A DNA stretch of 5,188 bases. Source: a bacterium. Lineage in GTDB: Bacteria > Krumholzibacteriota > Krumholzibacteria > LZORAL124-64-63. Position numbers and translations under genes: made by a program. The first letter of the stretch is position 1. Each line of letters starts with the position of its first letter. Shown here one piece after another: positions 1 through 5,188 of this stretch. The notes below the pieces were generated by a model. The model worked only from the letters and a program-made list of their open reading frames with translations. It did not search any database and was not told where the DNA came from. The stretch spans positions 1 to 5,188 of the forward strand of contig QNDV01000216.1 in the NCBI GenBank assembly GCA_003646045.1. Reading direction: 5' to 3'.

Positions 1-1832
1 GCCAACTGCTGGCAAGCCGGGGGCGGACCCAGGACGCCCTGCGCCAACAGCGCCGCCAACTGGGCCGCGAGGCGGCGGGACAGGCCGACGATTTGCTGCG
101 TGCCCAGACCGAGTTGGAAGCGGCCAACGAGCGTCTGACCGGCGCCATGGCGGAGCTATCCCTGTTGTACCGCTTCGGACGCAAATTGTCGTCGGCACGC
201 AACTGGGACGATGTGCTGCGGGAAATTCTGCAGAAGCTCGCGGATTTCGTGGGAGCCGGAGGCGCGGCCCTGGTGCTGCGGTCGGCACCGGAAGGGACCT
301 ACGCACCCCGTCAGACCTGGCAGTGGGAAGAGTCGGCGTGGGACCGGGTCCTGGTCAGTCTGCAGGATCAGGTGGATGGCGCCGTAGCCGAGAGCATCAT
401 GGCACCGGGAATTTTCCGCGTGGATCCAGATACGGACACCGACGGTGCTGCCACCTCGCCGCGCCGGATTATCGCCCTGCCCCTGGAGCACCAGGATCTG
501 CGTTTGGGCTATCTCATGCTCCTGTTCGCCTCGACGGGGCAGCGCGATGCGGCCGCCGAACGCTATCTGCCCTTCCTGCAGGCGGTGCAGGTGGTGCTGG
601 CCGAGGAAGTGGCCGGGGCCCAGATGCTGGACCGGATCCGCAACATCGGCACCTTCAACGCCCGGGTCCTCGAGACGGTCAGCAGTGCCATCTGGGTCAT
701 CGACGCCGAAGGCCGTTCGGTCTATGTGAACCGCGCCGCCCAAACCCTGCTTACCGGTATCGAGCCTGTGGCCGGGGCCCAGGAGGACTTCCTGCTGCGC
801 TTGGGCCGGGGACGCCGCATCCGCCCCCTGAGCCAGGATACCGCCCTGCCGGAACTGCTGTTGGATGCCCGCCTGCAACTGGACGCCTGTGACCGCCCGC
901 TGCTGGCATTCCTGCGCGGACGGCAGGCCGGTGTCTATCGGGGTGAAGGACTGGTTGCGGCGGCGGACGGTGAGCGGGTTCCCGTGCTGGTGCAGAGCCG
1001 ACTCATGGCGGGGCGCGAGCGCGGCGAACAATGGCTCGTCATCGTGGCGGAAGACCTGCGGGAAACTCGCAAACTCGAAGCTGAGCGACTGCGCTCCGAC
1101 CAGCTGGAGGGGCTGGTGGAAATGTCCGCGACCCTGGCCCACGAGATCCGCAATCCGCTCATGGGCCTCAGCGCCCAGGCCGAGTTGCTGGCCGATCAAA
1201 TGCCCGCGGACGACAAGCGGTACCGTTACATCGATGTGATCACCCGCGAGGTGGAGCGCATCGACAACACCATAACCCGCATGCTGAATTTCGTGCGACC
1301 CTACGACCCGGCGTGTGAGCCCGTCATCCTGGGCGATCTGTTGGCGGATGCCGTCGAGCTGGCCCGTCCGCGGGCTGCCGCCGCAGGTGTCAGTCTGGAC
1401 TTCGCGCGTGAACAGGTCCGTGGCGATCATCTGGAAGCCGACGGGTCCCAGCTGAAGCAGGTGCTGCTCAACCTGTTGTTCAACGCCGTGGACGCCGCGG
1501 GGGAGGGTGGCCGCGTGCGAGCCACCATCACTGGCGGCGAAGTGGTGTTGGCGGATGCGGGACGCGGCACCCGCCAGGCCATTGCCGGCTGCGTATGCGA
1601 AGTGCGGGATACGGGGCCCGGCGTACCCGCCGCGGATCGCGCCCGCATTTTTCGCCCGTTCTTTACGACCAAGAGCTCGGGCACAGGCCTCGGGCTTTCC
1701 ATTTGCCACAAGATCGTTACCGCCCACGGGGGCGAGATCACCGTCTGTCGCGACGGCAACGAGACCGTATTGCGGGTCGTGCTGCCTGCCGAGGCGGCTG
1801 CCCCCCGCGAGACACTCCAGGAGGAAGCCTGA
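1..1832 (+). CDS. Sensor histidine kinase (GAF-PAS-HisKA-HATPase), 5' end missing
   Basis: This is the sensor kinase of a two-component system: it would autophosphorylate on His and pass the phosphate to the regulator encoded next to it. The frame is open from the left edge (first full codon at 3) with no stop, so the true start lies outside; a TTG at 93 is in frame but sits inside the helix and is not a credible start. Counting from the codon at 3 (609 residues visible): charged coiled coil about 1-48, GAF-like domain about 50-208, PAS domain about 215-355 with a long mid-domain loop, HisKA with AHEIRNPL (phospho-acceptor H380, codon at 1140), N-box around N494, G1 box DTGPGV at 536, F-box FRPFFTTK about 550-557, and G2 box GTGLGL at 560. 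All catalytic boxes look intact. The loop between the N and G1 boxes is longer than usual. No membrane segment is visible, so the signal is probably cytosolic unless the missing N-terminus holds a membrane or sensor region. The stop codon overlaps the next ATG, indicating translational coupling. The ligands of GAF and PAS cannot be told. Confidence 0.93.
   Translation, partial: QLLASRGRTQDALRQQRRQLGREAAGQADDLLRAQTELEAANERLTGAMAELSLLYRFGRKLSSARNWDDVLREILQKLADFVGAGGAALVLRSAPEGTYAPRQTWQWEESAWDRVLVSLQDQVDGAVAESIMAPGIFRVDPDTDTDGAATSPRRIIALPLEHQDLRLGYLMLLFASTGQRDAAAERYLPFLQAVQVVLAEEVAGAQMLDRIRNIGTFNARVLETVSSAIWVIDAEGRSVYVNRAAQTLLTGIEPVAGAQEDFLLRLGRGRRIRPLSQDTALPELLLDARLQLDACDRPLLAFLRGRQAGVYRGEGLVAAADGERVPVLVQSRLMAGRERGEQWLVIVAEDLRETRKLEAERLRSDQLEGLVEMSATLAHEIRNPLMGLSAQAELLADQMPADDKRYRYIDVITREVERIDNTITRMLNFVRPYDPACEPVILGDLLADAVELARPRAAAAGVSLDFAREQVRGDHLEADGSQLKQVLLNLLFNAVDAAGEGGRVRATITGGEVVLADAGRGTRQAIAGCVCEVRDTGPGVPAADRARIFRPFFTTKSSGTGLGLSICHKIVTAHGGEITVCRDGNETVLRVVLPAEAAAPRETLQEEA
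1819..1824 (+). promoter_or_regulatory. Shine-Dalgarno deciding the response-regulator start
   Basis: A perfect AGGAGG lies inside the last codons of the kinase gene, 7 nt before the ATG at 1832 and 10 nt before a second in-frame ATG at 1835. It supports starting the regulator at 1832 rather than at upstream in-frame starts, which would add residues with no resemblance to a receiver domain. The protein starts MMPRILIVDDE either way, give or take one Met. Confidence 0.85.
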
Positions 1833-3271
1833 TGATGCCTAGGATCCTGATCGTCGATGACGAAGTCACCATTCGCGCCTCGCTTAAGGAAAGCCTGACC
1901 AGTGAAGGCTACGAGGTCGAAGACGCGGAAACCGGGGAAGCGGCCCTGGCCTGCTGCCACGGAACCAGTTACGACCTTGTGGTGACCGACCTCAAGCTGC
2001 CCGGAGTATCGGGCTTGGAGTTTCTGCAGGCTCTGCGCAACCAGGGCAACGCCACGCCGGTGATCATGATGACGGCCTACGGCGACACCGAGACCGCCAT
2101 CGAAGCCATGAAGGTGGGAGCCTATGACTATATCAGGAAGCCCTTCAAGTTGACGAAGATGAAGAGTCAGATCAAGGCCGCCCTGCGTGCGACGCCGGAC
2201 CGTGGTGACGAGGTGGTCCCCGTGGTGCCGAACAAGGAAATCGTCCAGCCCGAGCCGGCAGCGGGTGACCAGTACATGCGGATGATCCATGCCTGCCCCG
2301 GCCTGGCCAAGGTGGCACGCATGTTGGAGAAGATCGGCGCCAGCCGCAGCGGCAACGACACATCGGTACTGATCCAGGGTGAATCGGGGGCCGGCAAGGA
2401 AATCATCGCCCGCGCGGTGCACGAGGTCAGCCAGGGGCATGGCGACCGCTTCATGGAGATCAACTGCGCGGCAGTGCCCGAGACCCTGCTTGAAAGCGAA
2501 CTCTTCGGCTACGAGAAGGGCGCCTTCACCGACGCCAAAGCGCGCAAGGAAGGCCTGTTCGAACTGGCCGGCGGCGGCACCATCTTCCTGGATGAAATCG
2601 GAGAGATGGGTGTACTGCTGCAGAGTCGCCTGCTGCGGGTTCTGGAGAACAGACGCTTCCGTCGGGTGGGCGGCAAGGATGACCAGGAGGTGCAGGCCCG
2701 GATCGTCGCGGCCACCAACCTCAAGCTCGGCGAGGCCATCGAGGCGGGGACTTTTCGCAACGACCTGTACTATCGGCTGCAGGTAGTGGAGATCGAGGTG
2801 CCGCCGATTCGCGAGCGTCCCGAGGACCTTGAAGTGCTTATCAACACCTTCCTGCGGGAATTCAACCAGCAGATGGGTTTGCAGGCGGAGCCAGTGGACG
2901 CCAAGCTGCTGGCCACGTTGCAGAAGTACCCCTGGCCGGGCAACGTTCGCGAGCTCAAGAACATTCTCAAGCGCATCATGATCCTCGAAGAGCCGGTGAA
3001 GCTGGGTGCAGTTCATTTCCCGGCCCACATCATCGAGGGGCGCAACCCTCGCACCAGTTCGCGACAGGCGGAATTTGGACAGGCCACCGGCCTGATGCCC
3101 CTGTCGGAGGTGGAGCGCCTGCAGATCCTTTACACCCTCGATCAGACGGACAACAACAAGTCCAAGGCTGCCCGTATCCTGGGCATCAGCCGCCAGACCC
3201 TGCGGGAAAAGCTGCGGATCTACGAAGCCGGCACCGTCACCGAGGCCAAGGAGCAGGAGGCGGAAGGCTGA
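1832..3271 (+). CDS. NtrC-family sigma-54-dependent response regulator
   Basis: This 479-residue protein is a DNA-binding transcription activator that uses ATP hydrolysis to remodel sigma-54 RNA polymerase once phosphorylated. Domains in order: receiver about 4-118, with acidic pocket D9/D10, phospho-acceptor D53 (VTDLKLPG), T81 and K103 (KPF); linker about 119-145; AAA+ domain about 150-385, with Walker A GESGAGKE at 183-190, the sigma-54 contact loop at 230-235, Walker B TIFLDE at 250-255, RNDLYYRL at 309-316 carrying the arginine-finger/sensor region, and WPGNVREL at 368-375; Fis-type helix-turn-helix about 423-464 (NNKSKAARILGISRQTLREK). Length and order match the NtrC/AtoC/FlrC group. 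One oddity: the loop reads GAFTDA rather than GAFTGA. Start at 1832 is set by AGGAGG, and it overlaps the kinase stop by one base, so the kinase is the likely partner. Likely targets are -24/-12 promoters, possibly the one at 3501-3516. The exact subfamily (flagellar FlrC/FlgR-like, nitrogen, acetoacetate) cannot be set from sequence alone, so no symbol is given. Confidence 0.96.
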   Translation: MMPRILIVDDEVTIRASLKESLTSEGYEVEDAETGEAALACCHGTSYDLVVTDLKLPGVSGLEFLQALRNQGNATPVIMMTAYGDTETAIEAMKVGAYDYIRKPFKLTKMKSQIKAALRATPDRGDEVVPVVPNKEIVQPEPAAGDQYMRMIHACPGLAKVARMLEKIGASRSGNDTSVLIQGESGAGKEIIARAVHEVSQGHGDRFMEINCAAVPETLLESELFGYEKGAFTDAKARKEGLFELAGGGTIFLDEIGEMGVLLQSRLLRVLENRRFRRVGGKDDQEVQARIVAATNLKLGEAIEAGTFRNDLYYRLQVVEIEVPPIRERPEDLEVLINTFLREFNQQMGLQAEPVDAKLLATLQKYPWPGNVRELKNILKRIMILEEPVKLGAVHFPAHIIEGRNPRTSSRQAEFGQATGLMPLSEVERLQILYTLDQTDNNKSKAARILGISRQTLREKLRIYEAGTVTEAKEQEAEG

Positions 3272-3281
3272 TCCTGCTGCC

Positions 3282-3304
3282 GCGGCGGACGATTCTGCCG
3301 CCGC
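3282..3304 (+). other. GC-rich hairpin just upstream of the terminator
   Basis: GCGGCGG at 3282-3288 can pair with CCGCCGC at 3298-3304 across a 9-nt loop. No T-tract follows. It may protect the transcript 3' end or simply reflect low-complexity CGG/CCG sequence; other pairing registers are possible. It starts 10 nt after the regulator stop codon. Confidence 0.35.
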
Positions 3305-3322
3305 CGTGGTCGAATCCTGGAC

Positions 3323-3353
3323 ACCGGCCGCCTGCGGGCGGCCGGTTTTCTTT
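3323..3353 (+). terminator. Rho-independent terminator after the two-component operon
   Basis: A perfect GC-rich stem, CCGGCCGCC at 3324-3332 with GGCGGCCGG at 3337-3345 and a TGCG loop, extends by one A-T pair (3323/3346). It is followed directly by TTTTCTTT (3346-3353). It lies about 50 nt past the regulator stop. There is no T-run on the opposite side, so it acts on the + strand only. It separates the kinase/regulator block from the downstream genes, which therefore need their own promoter. Confidence 0.92.
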
Positions 3354-3397
3354 GCCCCAACGACGCTGAGACGCAACTTCCAGGCTATTCAGGCGAC

Positions 3398-3431
3398 TTG
3401 TCTGTAAAAACCCAGAACATCAAGCAGACAA
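3398..3431. promoter_or_regulatory. Dyad TTGTCTG-N20-CAGACAA, possible activator site
   Basis: Two perfect 7-nt inverted half-sites (3398-3404 and 3425-3431) are separated by 20 nt. Related GTCTG units recur in tandem at 3455-3459 and 3461-3465. The dyad lies about 95-130 bp upstream of the start site predicted from the -24/-12 element, the usual distance for an enhancer of a sigma-54 activator. A 7-mer pair at this spacing could arise by chance, so this is a candidate only. Confidence 0.25.
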
Positions 3432-3470
3432 ATGACTTACCTAGCACGGAGGGCGTCTGTGTCTGGCACA

Positions 3471-3499
3471 TGTCGGAGGTGTGCAAACGCCTCCGGACA
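3471..3499 (+). repeat. Inverted repeat / hairpin with GCAA tetraloop
   Basis: CGGAGGTGT at 3474-3482 pairs with ACGCCTCCG at 3487-3495 (8 Watson-Crick pairs and one G-U) around the loop GCAA at 3483-3486. Past a single bulged G (3496), TGT at 3471-3473 pairs with ACA at 3497-3499, giving a 12-pair stem. No T-tract follows, so it is not an intrinsic terminator. It ends just before the -24/-12 candidate. It could be a protein-binding DNA palindrome (operator or enhancer half-sites TGTC/GACA) or an RNA structure if transcription starts further upstream. Its role is unknown. Confidence 0.55.
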
Positions 3500-3500
3500 A

Positions 3501-3516
3501 AGGTACGGTACTTGCG
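3501..3516 (+). promoter_or_regulatory. Candidate sigma-54 (-24/-12) promoter
   Basis: AGGTACGGTACTTGCG compared with the consensus TGGCACG-N4-TTGCW matches 9 of 12 specified positions. The near-invariant GG (3502-3503) and GC (3514-3515) are separated by exactly 10 nt. Transcription would start near 3527 and give a leader of about 33 nt before the ATG at 3560. The element lies in the intergenic region directly downstream of a sigma-54 activator gene and upstream of a gene block that needs a promoter. The mismatches are at the T before GG, the C after it, and the final W. I saw no convincing sigma-70 pair in the same gap. Confidence 0.5.
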
Positions 3517-3559
3517 GTCGTCGCCCCGACAGGACGAAAACTTCTGCGAGCGGGAAAGA

Positions 3560-4645
3560 ATGACCATGACCTCTGAAAAGGCGATACGAACCGCGCGGCG
3601 GCTGTTGTGCGTTTTGCTGCTGGCTCTGGCGGGTGCCGCCATGGCCGCGGGTCTTGGTGATGCCCGGCGGGACGGCTATCTCCAGTGGCTCCATTCCCTG
3701 GACCAGACCGTCGCGGTCCGTGAGAAGGCCGACCTGCCCGAGCAGCGCCTGCTCTATCCCTTCGCCATGCCGTCGTGGAACAGCGATGGGGCTGTGACGC
3801 CGTACCGCCACCTGGCCATCGGCAAGGCCGTGGCCGAACTGGAAGAACTCTGGACCGACCGTGAGCACGGTCCCGCGTCCCTGATCGCCCTGTCCAACGC
3901 CCGAAACTACGTACACCTGAGCGAATACGACAGTGCGCTGGTCTGGTACGAGATTACCGCCCGGGCGGACACAGCCGGGCGTTTCACCACCGAAATCGCC
4001 CGCGAAGGGCTGGCGGCGGCTATGGCTGCCAGCGATTCCCTGGGCACCGCCCGGCGCATCACCAATACCCTGGGCTCCACCGATGTGGCGGCCAGATCCC
4101 AGGAGGCGGCCCTGGCTTATCGCTGGCTGCTGGTGAACCGGGACGCCCGCGGCGTCGACCTCATGATCAAAAAGGTCGCCGCGGTAGACACCTTGATAAC
4201 GCCGCGACTGCGCTTCTGGCACGCCCGTGCCCTGGCGTGGCGCGAGCGGCGTGAGGACAGTCTTGAGCAGCTGGGTCGACTGGTGGAAAACGCCGGGGGA
4301 CTGAGCCTGGGCTTGAGCGAAACAGAACGGGCCTGGGTGCTGGTCGCCATGCCAGACCTCTATTACCTCACGGGCAGTACGTCCACGGCCCGGGAACTGT
4401 ACCGACACCTGGCGTCCTCGGGGCAGGCGGAACTGGCTATGTGGGGAAACTATCAGACCGCGGGTCTGGATCTGGCGGCGGGGCGCTATCGACGTGCCCA
4501 GGGCGGATTCGCAAAGGTCTGCGACGGACATCGCTTTGGAACATGGCAGGACCAGGCGTGCGCCATGCGCGATCTGGCCCGGGAACTGGAACGTATTCGT
4601 TCGGAGGGTGAGCCCTATGGCACCGCAGCATTCTACCAGCGCTGA
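3560..4645 (+). CDS. Exported TPR-like protein of unknown function
   Basis: I do not recognise a named family. The frame is open from 3398, but the ATG at 3560 is preferred because it gives a clean Sec signal peptide: basic n-region (K7, R10, R13, R14), hydrophobic LLCVLLLALAGAA, and an AMA/A cleavage site after residue 29. C17 is not in a lipobox, so the mature protein is probably periplasmic or surface-exposed rather than a lipoprotein. An in-frame ATG at 3566 is a possible alternative; the ribosome site is weak (GGGA at 3552-3555). The 361-residue product is Ala/Leu/Arg-rich and helical. TPR-like helix pairs are visible around residues 108-137 (SNARNYVHLSEYDSALVWYE), 259-287 (MPDLYYLTGSTSTARELYRHL) and 291-322 (NYQTAGLDLAAGRYRRAQGGF). 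No catalytic motif is seen, which points to a scaffold or assembly role. It is the first gene of the second block, behind the candidate -24/-12 promoter, and overlaps the next gene by 29 nt. Confidence 0.85.
   Translation: MTMTSEKAIRTARRLLCVLLLALAGAAMAAGLGDARRDGYLQWLHSLDQTVAVREKADLPEQRLLYPFAMPSWNSDGAVTPYRHLAIGKAVAELEELWTDREHGPASLIALSNARNYVHLSEYDSALVWYEITARADTAGRFTTEIAREGLAAAMAASDSLGTARRITNTLGSTDVAARSQEAALAYRWLLVNRDARGVDLMIKKVAAVDTLITPRLRFWHARALAWRERREDSLEQLGRLVENAGGLSLGLSETERAWVLVAMPDLYYLTGSTSTARELYRHLASSGQAELAMWGNYQTAGLDLAAGRYRRAQGGFAKVCDGHRFGTWQDQACAMRDLARELERIRSEGEPYGTAAFYQR
4603..4608 (+). promoter_or_regulatory. Shine-Dalgarno deciding the FlgN-like start
   Basis: GGAGGG lies inside the end of the TPR-like gene, 8-9 nt before the ATG at 4617. 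It fixes a start that overlaps the upstream gene by 29 nt. Starts further upstream in the same frame would add sequence read out of frame from the TPR-like gene, and no good ATG follows close downstream. Confidence 0.7.
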
Positions 4646-5012
4646 CGACGCGCTGCATGAGCAGCGCATCCTGGGCCGTCTGCTGAGCCTCTACGAAGAG
4701 CAGCACGGCGTCTACCGGCAGGTGCTGGACCTGTCGCACCGCCAGGGTGAGACCGTGCGCAATGGAGGGACCATGTCCCAGGTGCGGCGGATCCTCGAGG
4801 AGAAAAAACGATGCCTGGATCTGGTTGCACGCCTGGAGCTGACCGAAAGGGACGCCAAGCAGGCGTGGGAGAGGGGCCGCGCCGGCTGGTCCGTCGCCGG
4901 CAAGGCGCGCCTGCACCGGACTCTCGCTGAAGTGACGGATCTCATCGAAGAGGTCCTGGCCTGCGAGGAACAGAACGATTTGGAACTCATTGCCCGGACC
5001 CAGGTGGTGTGA
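4617..5012 (+). CDS. Small helical protein, FlgN-like export chaperone candidate
   Basis: This 131-residue soluble protein is predicted to be almost all alpha-helix and rich in charged residues, with no signal peptide and no membrane segment. Visible blocks: helix about 11-43 (EQRILGRLLSLYEEQHGVYR), a short linker with GG at 50-51, a central helix about 54-83 containing RRILEEKKRCLDLVARLE (57-74), a turn with two Trp (W84, W91), and a C-terminal amphipathic helix about 96-127 ending EEVLACEEQNDLELI. Length, three-helix pattern and the central 'LEEK..LL' heptad resemble FlgN/FlgN-like flagellar chaperones, which hold hook-filament junction proteins FlgK and FlgL before export. The resemblance is by pattern, not by a diagnostic motif; a generic coiled-coil protein is the alternative. 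The start is set by GGAGGG upstream; the gene overlaps the preceding one by 29 nt and the following one by TGATG, so all three are probably co-translated. Confidence 0.75.
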   Translation: MAPQHSTSADDALHEQRILGRLLSLYEEQHGVYRQVLDLSHRQGETVRNGGTMSQVRRILEEKKRCLDLVARLELTERDAKQAWERGRAGWSVAGKARLHRTLAEVTDLIEEVLACEEQNDLELIARTQVV

Positions 5013-5188
5013 TGAAGAGCCAACTGCAGCTTCTTCGACAGGAAAGCGAGCCGGGTGTGGAGCCTGGTACGCGATTGCTGCGCGGTTATCTGCACAAGAC
5101 GAGTAATAGCCTGTGCGGCATCAAGGGCTACGCCAGCCTCATCGCCAGGCGTGCTCCCGGCGATGCCGACGAGGCGGCCTGGGCGGCC
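5012..5188 (+). CDS. Histidine-kinase-like protein, N-terminal 59 codons only
   Basis: The gene begins at ATG 5012, overlapping the previous TGA, with AGGTGG at 5002-5007 as ribosome site, and runs off the right edge. The visible 59 residues have no signal peptide or membrane segment. After a short charged leader comes YLHKTSNSLCGIKGYASLIA (26-45), which follows the pattern of a HisKA H-box: H28 as putative phospho-acceptor, N32 at the position of the conserved Asn in H-E-x-x-N, then a hydrophobic stretch with GYASLI like the 'GYAELL' of many kinases. With the H-box this close to the N-terminus the protein has no sensor domain ahead of it, so it is either a small cytosolic kinase or carries input domains behind the catalytic core. 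The ATP-binding domain would be outside the window, so activity is unproven. Confidence 0.7.
   Translation, partial: MKSQLQLLRQESEPGVEPGTRLLRGYLHKTSNSLCGIKGYASLIARRAPGDADEAAWAA

Noticed and set aside
93..95. TTG at 93 as the start of the kinase gene
   Set aside because: The frame and the coiled-coil helix continue without a stop to the window edge and there is no ribosome site before 93.
156..1727. A 523-codon minus-strand open frame inside the kinase gene
   Set aside because: Same GC-bias shadow; low-complexity His/Gln/Gly-rich translation with no domain or ribosome site.
1427..3376. A 649-codon open frame on the minus strand opposite the kinase and regulator
   Set aside because: It is antisense to two well-defined domain proteins, its translation shows no recognisable domain, and long antisense frames are expected in GC-rich genes with strong third-position bias.
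3464..3485. TGGCAC at 3464 as a -24 element with TGCA at 3482
   Set aside because: The distance from GG to GC is 16 nt instead of 10, so sigma-54 would not read it as a promoter.
3471..3520. Resemblance of GCAAACGCCTCCGG to the core of the c-di-GMP-I (GEMM) riboswitch
   Set aside because: The GCAA is the loop of a self-complementary stem here, whereas the riboswitch core uses it in a different fold, and I cannot find the second helix with its tetraloop receptor.
3398..3559. N-terminal extension of the TPR-like protein from a TTG at 3398
   Set aside because: It would bury the signal peptide behind 54 residues of unconvincing sequence and place the inverted repeat and promoter candidate inside a coding region.
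3437..4669. A 410-codon minus-strand open frame opposite the TPR-like gene
   Set aside because: The sense frame has a signal peptide, coupling to its neighbour and TPR-like helices; the antisense product has no such support.

Overview
The window is about 5.2 kb of GC-rich bacterial DNA, all of it read on the + strand. It holds two transcription blocks separated by a strong intrinsic terminator. The sigma-54 type activator, the Sec signal peptide and a gene layout of short overlaps suggest a Gram-negative or similar diderm bacterium with dense regulatory coding, such as a deltaproteobacterium-like or FCB-like uncultured lineage. No marker here fixes the taxon, and that placement is inference.

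Block 1 (1-3353): the 3' part of a cytoplasmic-looking sensor histidine kinase (coiled coil, GAF, PAS, HisKA, HATPase) runs off the left edge. Its TGA overlaps the ATG of a complete 479-residue NtrC-type response regulator (receiver, AAA+ sigma-54 activation domain, Fis-type HTH). The two form a classical two-component pair that would drive sigma-54 promoters. A hairpin followed by a T-tract at 3323-3353 closes the block.

Intergenic region (3272-3559): after the terminator lies about 200 bp that looks regulatory. It has a TTGTCTG/CAGACAA dyad, a 12-bp bulged inverted repeat with a GCAA loop, and a -24/-12 (sigma-54) promoter candidate at 3501-3516. The promoter keeps exact GG-N10-GC spacing and lies 44 nt upstream of the next ATG. 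The order (activator gene, terminator, dyads, -24/-12 element) suggests that the activator controls the neighbouring block.

Block 2 (3560 to right edge): an exported TPR-like protein of unknown function; a 131-residue charged helical protein overlapping it by 29 nt, which resembles FlgN-type flagellar export chaperones in size and pattern; and the first 59 codons of a second histidine-kinase-like protein with an H-box starting at HKTSN. The last two genes also overlap as TGATG. The FlgN-like protein and the sigma-54 regulation fit a flagellar or surface-structure regulon, but no unmistakable flagellar gene is in view, so this is a hypothesis.

No RNA genes, mobile elements, CRISPR arrays or origins were seen. 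Long antisense open frames are GC-skew shadows. The most interesting part of the window is the intergenic control region together with the uncharacterised genes downstream of it.
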